Source of the DNA: GWA1-54-12 sp964489845
GTDB lineage: Bacteria > Patescibacteriota > Minisyncoccia > UBA6257 > GWB1-50-10
Assembly (NCBI GenBank): GCA_964489845.1
Contig: CAZAZV010000009.1
Coordinates: 1 to 29,502 of the forward strand
Reading direction: 5' to 3'
DNA length: 29,502 bases
A model generated the notes under the pieces. The model worked only from the letters and a program-made list of their open reading frames with translations, ran no database searches and was not told the DNA's origin. A program made the position numbers and the translations under genes. This document shows, in pieces, positions 24,204-29,502 of the stretch; position 1 is the stretch's first letter, and every line of letters begins with the position of its first letter.

Positions 24204-25916
24204 TTATTCCCGTATTACCCTGAATAATTCTTCTATGGTCGTGAGTCCCAACTCGGCTTTTCTCAATCCGTCCTCGAACATGCTTATCATACCCTGTTTT
24301 CTCGCCAATTTCCTCAACTCGTCCAAGCTGAGGTGCGGGCTCACGATAAGCTGCCGCACTTCTTCCGTCACCGGCATCGCTTCAAAAATGGCAACGCGCC
24401 CTTCGTATCCGCTCCCGCCGTCCGAATCGCATCCCTTGCCGCGATAGAGCGTGTTCGGTATCCGCACTGTCTCGGGGTCTTCTCCGATTTCTCTCATCTG
24501 CTCCGCTATCGCTTTCCGTTCGTTCTCGTCGGGGGTGTACGACTCGATACAGCCCATATGTATGCGGCGCACGAGGCGTTGCGACACTACGACATTCAGA
24601 ACGGCGGATACCAAAAATGGCTTTATTCCCATATCCATAAGGCGAGGCACCGCCGTCGGCGAATCATTCGTGTGCAAACTCGAGAGCACGAGGTGTCCCG
24701 TGAGCGCCGATTGCACGGCGATGTCCGCGGTGTCGGCGTCGCGGATTTCACCGACCATCATCACGTCGGGGTCCTGCCGGAGTATCGAGCGCAAGCCGGA
24801 CGCGAAGGTCACTCCCGCCGCGGGATTCACCTGCACCTGGTTAATGAATTTCATGTCGTACTCGATCGGGTCCTCCACCGTCACGATGTTCACCTCGGGC
24901 CGGTTCAGGATATTCATAACCGAGTACAGCGTCGTCGTTTTACCCGAGCCGGTCGGGCCACAGACAAGCACCATGCCATAACTTTTGCCGATTGCTTCCC
25001 GGACCAGGCGCACGGTGTCCTCAAGCATCCCCAACTCTTCAAAGGAGAGCGGTTTCTGCGCGACGTTCAGGAGCCGCATTTCCGCCTTCTCGCCGTAAAA
25101 TGTCGGCAAGACGGACACCCGGATGTCGACTTGCCCGCCCCCCGTGTTGTATCGGAATCTGCCGTCCTGCGGCTTCGCGTGTTCGTCGATTCGCAACCCC
25201 GCCAGTATTTTTATTCGGGCAACGATCGCCGAATGCACTTGCTTCGGCATCGTGATAATTTCGTGGAGCACGCCGTCGATGCGGAACCGCACGAGTACGC
25301 TTGACTGGAGCACGTCGAAGTGCACGTCGGATGCCCGCGAGGAATAGGCGTAATCGATGAGGTTGTCGACAATCGCAACAATGGGCACGTCCGCCGCCGC
25401 TTCTTCGATGCCCTTCGCCTGCGAGCGGAGTGATTCCCGGACTTTTTCCTCGATGATTTCTTTGAAATTCTTCGTTTGCTCCGCGCCGTAGAGCGTGTAC
25501 GCGCGCAACAGGTCCTTGTCGGTCGTGAGATACGGTTTCACCGACGCGCCGAGGCGGAGCGAGAGAAAGTTGATGGTTTCCAAGTCGACCGGATTCTCCA
25601 TCGCAACATTGTATGAACCGTCTTTGTTCCTTCCGAATACGACCACGTTCCGCTCCCGCGCCATATCTTTCGGCACGAGGCGCAAGCTTCCTTCGTCAAT
25701 TTCCTCCCGCGTCAAATGAACCAGTTCCACATTCAGCGCTTTCGCGAGGACGCGGTAGAAGTAGTCCTCGCTCAACACGCCCTGGGATATCAGTGCGTCA
25801 ACCGGATTCTGCTCGCGCCGCTCTGCTTCCTCAACCGCCGCATCGAATGCCGCCGCGTCCACCATGCCGGTCTGGAGCACGATTTGCTTCAAGCGTTCTG
25901 TGGGGAGAGAAATCAT
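24204..25916 (-). CDS. pilB: Type IV pilus assembly ATPase PilB/GspE
   Basis: 570 residues from ATG at 25916 (MISLPTERLKQIV); an upstream extension to 25961 lies in the previous gene. The N-terminal GspE/MshEN domain is followed by the motor. Walker A GPTGSGKTTTLYS is near 317, the Asp box is EDPIEY, Walker B DPDVMMVGEIRD is near 380, and the His box is LVLSSLHTND. The usual four-cysteine zinc loop of PilB is degraded: only one cysteine remains on each side (MGCIESYT and GKGCDSDG). It powers pilus extension. A retraction ATPase (pilT) is not in the window. Confidence 0.96.
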   Translation of the reverse strand: MISLPTERLKQIVLQTGMVDAAAFDAAVEEAERREQNPVDALISQGVLSEDYFYRVLAKALNVELVHLTREEIDEGSLRLVPKDMARERNVVVFGRNKDGSYNVAMENPVDLETINFLSLRLGASVKPYLTTDKDLLRAYTLYGAEQTKNFKEIIEEKVRESLRSQAKGIEEAAADVPIVAIVDNLIDYAYSSRASDVHFDVLQSSVLVRFRIDGVLHEIITMPKQVHSAIVARIKILAGLRIDEHAKPQDGRFRYNTGGGQVDIRVSVLPTFYGEKAEMRLLNVAQKPLSFEELGMLEDTVRLVREAIGKSYGMVLVCGPTGSGKTTTLYSVMNILNRPEVNIVTVEDPIEYDMKFINQVQVNPAAGVTFASGLRSILRQDPDVMMVGEIRDADTADIAVQSALTGHLVLSSLHTNDSPTAVPRLMDMGIKPFLVSAVLNVVVSQRLVRRIHMGCIESYTPDENERKAIAEQMREIGEDPETVRIPNTLYRGKGCDSDGGSGYEGRVAIFEAMPVTEEVRQLIVSPHLSLDELRKLARKQGMISMFEDGLRKAELGLTTIEELFRVIRE

Positions 25917-26491
25917 AATACCGTTTCCATTATTATAACGAAGAGTGCAATGGGCAGCCACAGACGATAGAGGGAAAACCTGTTATTCCGACTTGGCTCG
26001 CGCCTGAGGATGACAAGGAGTTTTTTGAAAATTGTCGCGAGCAGCGCGACGCCGAGCATCGCGCCGATGTACCAAAGCCACGCGTAGTGCCATGCGGGAT
26101 TCCCCAAAAGAAACACCGCAAGCGCGAGGAGGTACGGTTCCCCCGCTTCAAAGAAGCGCGAGTTGAATTTCTGGTTCGCGTACTCCGCCCCGATGAGCAA
26201 CAGGAATGCGACAACAAGCGAGGTGGCGTAATACATGCCGAACCGCACGAACTCATACCCGACAACGTACCAGAGGGGTTGATACGGCGGCACAAAAAAT
26301 TTTCCGAGTCCCGCGCTGTTTTTCCAGATGAGATATTGGGCGACGGTGAGATATACGGCATACCCCGTGACGATGACAACGCTCGCATAAAAAAGCCACG
26401 CGTATGCACGCGCTTTTCTGTCGTCATCGCGCATCAGGAACTGCGCCGCGGAACCGACGATGAGCAACCCCCCAACGAGCCACGACACCAT
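25913..26491 (-). CDS. Multi-pass membrane protein of the pilus block, unknown function
   Basis: 192 residues with about five hydrophobic helices (near 4-20, 30-52, 80-102, 120-150, 172-190). No known family; it lacks the paired aspartates and cysteines of prepilin peptidase PilD. It starts 6 nt after the major pilin stop and overlaps pilB by 4 nt, so it is cotranscribed and probably works with the pilus. It is near the size of an assembly-platform accessory, but that is speculation. Confidence 0.75.
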   Translation of the reverse strand: MVSWLVGGLLIVGSAAQFLMRDDDRKARAYAWLFYASVVIVTGYAVYLTVAQYLIWKNSAGLGKFFVPPYQPLWYVVGYEFVRFGMYYATSLVVAFLLLIGAEYANQKFNSRFFEAGEPYLLALAVFLLGNPAWHYAWLWYIGAMLGVALLATIFKKLLVILRREPSRNNRFSLYRLWLPIALFVIIMETVL

Positions 26492-26497
26492 GCTCTT

Positions 26498-27076
26498 CTA
26501 CAAGCTTAGGTCGTTCCCTATCTGGTAGAGGTTTGCATTGTCTCCCCCGTCGGTCGACTCCACGTCGTTGCTGCCCCCGTCAGCGTACCGCGTACTTTCC
26601 ATCGCGGCTTCAAGTTCGTAATTAAGGCCGTTGCAGGCATACGAGTAGAAGCACGCCTGGTTCCCCGCGCCGCAGTTTGTGCTGCCGTTATTCGGGTCTG
26701 CCGGAAGCCTCGAGAGCGGCGAACCGGTCGAAATGTTCGCAAAATCAACCTTCACCCACCCCGTGCCGTCGACCGCCGTCGACGTCGCGGTCGAGCACGT
26801 TGCGGCGGCTCTTCCGGTCGTCCCGCTCGTGCACCATTCGGAGAGCGATGAACAGGCCGTATTGTTCGCTCCGCCGAGTCCCGGCGACGAAACGTCCGCC
26901 AAGTAGAGCGCGATGGCGCTATTCACCGCCGACAGGTCAGAAAGGCGCGATGCGTCGCGCCCCTGCTTGATGAGTTCGACGGGGTTTAACACCAACACGA
27001 CGGACGTGACGAGAATCGCGAGAATCGCGATGACGATAAGCAGCTCGATAAGCGTAAAGCCCTTCCCTTCATTCAT
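26498..27076 (-). CDS. Type IV pilin, probable major pilin
   Basis: 192 residues. Leader MNEGKG then FTLIELLIVIAILAILVTS, with Glu at +5 of the mature protein. The typical helix continuation (LNPVELIKQGRDASRLSDLSAVNSAIALYLAD) is followed by a variable globular domain rich in Ser, Thr and Asn with seven cysteines, several probably disulfide-paired. First pilin of the block and the one with its own promoter, so most likely the major subunit. The start has no Shine-Dalgarno; its leader is about 18 nt. Confidence 0.9.
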   Translation of the reverse strand: MNEGKGFTLIELLIVIAILAILVTSVVLVLNPVELIKQGRDASRLSDLSAVNSAIALYLADVSSPGLGGANNTACSSLSEWCTSGTTGRAAATCSTATSTAVDGTGWVKVDFANISTGSPLSRLPADPNNGSTNCGAGNQACFYSYACNGLNYELEAAMESTRYADGGSNDVESTDGGDNANLYQIGNDLSL

Positions 27077-27082
27077 GGTATG

Positions 27083-27115
27083 TGGATGTTAGTCCCCTTC
27101 AGTATACCACATCCA
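27083..27115 (-). promoter_or_regulatory. Pilin promoter with flanking inverted repeat
   Basis: TATACT (27101-27106) preceded by TGG makes an extended -10 on the minus strand. The 7-nt inverted repeats TGGATGT (27083-27089) and ACATCCA (27109-27115) flank the -10 box and start site, the position expected of an operator. The regulator is unknown. Confidence 0.5.
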
Positions 27116-27132
27116 TCTTCCGGTATGCGCTT

Positions 27133-27519
27133 TTATGAGAGATGCTGCGACAGATATTCCTTGATATTCCGTATCAAGTCCTCTATGGAAATGCGCGCTT
27201 TCACGAAATAACCGACGGCGCCGAGCCTTCTCCCTCGTTCGATATCCGCTTCCTGGCCGAGGTTCGAGGTAATGACGATTGGCACGCTCGGGAGCTGCGG
27301 GTCGTTCTTCAGATTTTCCATAAACTCGAAGCCGGACATCTTGGGGAGAATGATATCCAAAAGAATCAGCCGAGGAGCTTGTTTCCGAAGCGCCTGGAGC
27401 GCCGCTTCGCCATCACTGACGGTCATCACCGCAAATCCCTCCTTTTCCAATCGCTGCTTCAAGAGCGCCGCGAGAAGCGGCTCGTCCTCAACCAAGAGAA
27501 TGGAAGCGTCGCCATTCAT
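27133..27519 (-). CDS. Single-domain response regulator (CheY/PilH-like)
   Basis: 128 residues, a receiver domain only. Phospho-acceptor D55 (LILLDIILP), acidic pair E11-D12, switch residue T84 (VITSN) and conserved K107 are all present. No output domain. It sits between the 16S gene and the pilin, so control of pilus activity is likely but inferred. The kinase is not in the window. ATG at 27519 lies 8 nt after a TATGAT box, predicting a leaderless mRNA. Confidence 0.93.
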   Translation of the reverse strand: MNGDASILLVEDEPLLAALLKQRLEKEGFAVMTVSDGEAALQALRKQAPRLILLDIILPKMSGFEFMENLKNDPQLPSVPIVITSNLGQEADIERGRRLGAVGYFVKARISIEDLIRNIKEYLSQHLS

Positions 27520-27527
27520 ATGCGTAT

Positions 27528-27538
27528 ATCATAGCACA
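27528..27538 (-). promoter_or_regulatory. Response-regulator promoter (extended -10)
   Basis: Minus strand TGTGCTATGAT, with 8 nt to the ATG. It nearly matches the fibre-gene promoter (TGTGCTATAAT, also 8 nt). No -35 hexamer is clear. Confidence 0.6.
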
Positions 27539-27589
27539 TTGAAACCTTTTTAGTTGCTTCGAGTGAAGTCCTTCGTCAGATTCCGGACT

Positions 27590-27620
27590 CTGGATTCGGG
27601 ACTATAGTTCCGGAATCCAG
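27590..27620. repeat. Imperfect palindrome in the 16S-response regulator spacer
   Basis: Arms CTGGATTC and GAATCCAG pair perfectly, the inner GGGAC/GTTCC arms less well. No U-tract follows. The spacer 27539-27720 also holds a TCCC/GGGA hairpin at 27677-27696 (see the finding on repeated GC-rich motifs). I see no tRNA, no 23S start and no clear terminator here. Confidence 0.5.
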
Positions 27621-27720
27621 ATACCGGTTCCTCGACGATGACAATCGCGACTTATGGGCTTTGCGATCATTACCCGTCCCTCGCTTGCGCTCGGGACACC
27701 GACACTTTTTCTTTCGAATG

Positions 27721-27764
27721 AATGTAATTGATTCACGAGCAGGTTCCCCTACCCGTGCCTTGTT
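27721..27764 (-). rRNA. 16S 3' exon: helix 45 and a tail without anti-Shine-Dalgarno
   Basis: AACAAGG is followed by helix 45 (27734-27757): arms CACGGGTAGG and CCTGCTCGTG form ten pairs around the GGAA loop that KsgA dimethylates. The tail after it is AATCAATTACATT, where E. coli has GATCACCTCCTTA. CCTCC is absent here and through the spacer to the response regulator. Confidence 0.85.
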
Positions 27765-27797
27765 CATGCGTTTCCATATGTCGCCATACGGCATGGA

Positions 27798-28442
27798 CTA
27801 TATCTTCACCCTCTCTCTTAATATCTCATTCCGGACAGGGTGGTATGACCCGATACGTTCTGCGAATTTCCCCCAACTATTGGCTGATATGTATATCCTC
27901 CAATAATCGGGGTTTATCCGTTTACTCGGGTTGTGTACCTTGCCGCACATGATACCGAATTCCTCCAAGCACCGTTTCAGGAATTCCATCTTCTTCTTAT
28001 CTTTCTGGGTTAATTGAATATAAAAGCGTTTCCCGTTATGCGGGACGCCGCCTTCGGCATCGAAAAACCCTTTCAGGTAAAAGATTTTTTCTTCCCGGGA
28101 TGACGGAAGATACTTGAATGTTATGTCTTTGCACAACGTTTCCAAGACATAGATATCTCTGCCTTTCCCCTCCTTATAGGTCCATGAATTGCATCCTATG
28201 TGGAGAAGTATGTCTTGCAGTACTTCCAACCATTCCTTACCGTGCTGAGAAAATCTTATCCTTTTACGCTTATTCAGCGTTGCATCATGTGCCGCTCCGT
28301 TTAGATACGAGATGCTTGCTTTCCTTGTAAGAGGGGCGTGGCGTGTAGTCTCTGAGGATTCCGGATATCCGACATCTGATGTTTGATGTCCGATATCCGG
28401 CCTTTCCTGCTGATTTTCTGCACCGGTCACATTGTCACCCAT
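27798..28442 (-). CDS. Intron-encoded LAGLIDADG homing endonuclease
   Basis: 214 residues if read from ATG at 28442. Two LAGLIDADG positions are visible. The first, YLNGAAHDAT (near 47), is degenerate and the second, YLKGFFDAEGG (near 123), is good, so the protein resembles a monomeric two-motif enzyme. KVHNPSKRINPDYWRIYISA and SYHPVRNEIL are typical of the family found in Patescibacteria rRNA introns. The first 45 residues are translated from intron core RNA (Q, P6, R), and no ATG lies between R and the first motif, so the true start is uncertain. The stop UAG lies inside the S element of P7. Known role of the family: cleaving intron-less 16S alleles to spread the intron. Whether the first motif still holds a working acidic residue is unclear. 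Confidence 0.85.
   Translation of the reverse strand: MGDNVTGAENQQERPDIGHQTSDVGYPESSETTRHAPLTRKASISYLNGAAHDATLNKRKRIRFSQHGKEWLEVLQDILLHIGCNSWTYKEGKGRDIYVLETLCKDITFKYLPSSREEKIFYLKGFFDAEGGVPHNGKRFYIQLTQKDKKKMEFLKRCLEEFGIMCGKVHNPSKRINPDYWRIYISANSWGKFAERIGSYHPVRNEILRERVKI
28361..28400. repeat. Long palindrome in the P6 region of the intron
   Basis: Arms CCGGATATCCGACATC and GATGTCCGATATCCGG pair at 15 of 16 positions around an 8-nt loop. It sits between Q and R, so it extends P6. The ATCCGA core and GATGTC arm match other palindromes in the window, and the frame of the endonuclease continues through it. Confidence 0.7.
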
Positions 28443-28665
28443 AGTCCTATTATACGACTATCGGTAGTGCCGGATACTCAGGTGTTCCAGCATATAGCCA
28501 CGTTTTTCTTGAGAAGTTACCTCCTCGAGGTCACAACTTATTTATGACTTCACCCATGTCACCGGATTTACCCTCACCCCGCAAAGCGGGGTTTCAGGTA
28601 CTCCCGGCTCCCTTGGTGTGACAGGCGGTGAGTACAAGGTTCGAGAACGTATTCACCGCGGCATA

Positions 28666-28700
<35 letters not shown>

Positions 28701-28818
28701 AGGGCGAGTTGCAGCCCTCAATCCGAACTGGGACCGGTTTTTGGGGATTAGCTCCGCCTCTCGGCTTCGCGACCCGCTGTACCGGCCATTGTAGCATGTG
28801 TGTAGCCCAGGACATAAG

Positions 28819-28855
<37 letters not shown>

Positions 28856-29055
28856 CGTATAGCGCGGCAGTATCCTGCGATACGTATAACGCAGGACAAG
28901 GGTTGCGCTCGTTACCCCACTTAAGGGAACATGTCACCACACGAGCTGACGGCAGCCATGCAACACCTGTGATAGTGTCCCGACAAAGTCGGGAGGGCCT
29001 GCCTTTCGGCAGGTTTACACTAACATGTCAAGTCCTGGTAAGGTTCCTCGTTTAC

Positions 29056-29090
<35 letters not shown>

Positions 29091-29502
29091 AACCCCCGTC
29101 TATTCCTTTGAGTTTTAAGCTTGCGCTCGTACTTCCCAGGCGGTCCACTTAACGCGTTAGCTTCGCCACTCCGAGGGTCGATACTCGAAACAGCCAGTGG
29201 ACATCGTTTACGGCGTGGACTACCGAGGTATCTAATCTCGTTCGCTACCCACGCTTTCGCGTCTCAGAGTCAGGAATGTCCCAGTCAGGTGCCTTCGCCT
29301 TTGGTGTTCCGCACGATATCAACGGATTTCACCCCTACACCGTGCGTTCCGCTAACCTCTGACATCCTCTAGCCTAATTGTTTCCGCTGCGAGTTCGCCG
29401 TTGGGCGGCGAAATTTAACAACAGACTGATTAAGCCTCCTACACGCTCTTTACGCCCAATAAATCCGGATAACGCTTGAGGTCTACGTTTTACCGCTGGT
29501 GC

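Larger units (their letters stand above)
27765..28543 (-). mobile_element. Group I intron in 16S rRNA at E. coli position 1498
   Basis: 779 nt. The 5' exon ends in U (28544) and the intron ends in G (27765), as group I introns require. The guide GUUGUGAC (28530-28537) pairs with exon GUCAU as P1, including the U-G wobble at the splice site, and with 3' exon AAC as P10. P2 is GAGGAG-GTAA-CTTCTC. Core elements: P (ATGCTGG, 28487-28493), Q (AATCAGCAGG, 28406-28415), R (CCTCAGAGACTACACGC, 28341-28357) and S (AAGATATAGTCC, 27795-27806). P4 forms as TGCTG/CAGCA, and P7 as GACTA/TAGTC. A LAGLIDADG gene runs through the core and the P8 loop. Self-splicing is predicted, not shown. Confidence 0.93.

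Noticed and set aside
27520..27720. tRNA or start of an internal transcribed spacer leading to 23S
   Set aside because: No cloverleaf, CCA end or 23S-like sequence; the response-regulator promoter and gene follow directly.
28521..28530. CCTC next to GAGGAGG in the intron as a displaced anti-Shine-Dalgarno
   Set aside because: This lies inside the intron P1-P2 region and would be removed by splicing; it is also not followed by a 16S 3' end.

Overview
The window looks like a piece of a Patescibacteria (Candidate Phyla Radiation) genome, most likely Parcubacteria. The evidence is a divergent 16S rRNA gene carrying a group I intron with a LAGLIDADG endonuclease, pilins fused to LamG domains, short intergenic gaps with many 1-17 nt gene overlaps, and a short triosephosphate isomerase. 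This placement is inference from style and family, not from a database search. Every gene I accept is on the minus strand, so transcription runs from high to low coordinates.

Layout in transcription order. 29502-27721: 16S rRNA (5' part outside the window), split by a 779-nt group I intron (27765-28543) just after the position equivalent to E. coli U1498. 27519-20608: a single-domain response regulator, then a type IV pilus block (major pilin, membrane protein, PilB, PilC, two minor pilins each carrying a LamG domain). 20586-6789: a long run with a small protein, a VirD4/TraG-like ATPase, tpiA, a cysteine-motif membrane protein, rodA, mltG, rpoB, rpoC, rpsF and rpsI, ending in a strong hairpin terminator. 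6666-6070: an unrecognised gene with its own promoter, Shine-Dalgarno site and terminator. 5966-2296: mreB, holB-like, frr, a small membrane protein and rseP. 2243-1: a large tail-fibre-like secreted protein that runs off the window.

Three themes stand out. (1) Translation and rRNA: the 16S 3' tail after helix 45 has no CCUCC anti-Shine-Dalgarno, most genes here have no Shine-Dalgarno, and several promoters put the -10 box only 7-8 nt before the start codon, which predicts leaderless mRNAs. The same 16S has paired substitutions at the near-universal contacts 921/1396 and 1404/1497. (2) A family of palindromic repeats sits between genes and also inside reading frames (fibre gene N-terminus, rseP, holB, the intron), much like the coding-compatible palindromic elements of Rickettsia. 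(3) The 16S gene is followed within about 200 nt by a response regulator and the pilus block, with no 23S in the next 27 kb, so the rRNA genes are unlinked.

Functionally the window joins the cell-shape machinery (MreB, RodA, MltG), core transcription and translation (RpoB, RpoC, bS6, uS9, RRF), membrane proteolysis (RseP-like) and a surface-attachment system (pilus, LamG pilins, fibre protein), which would suit an episymbiotic lifestyle. No stretch longer than 300 nt is without an assigned feature.
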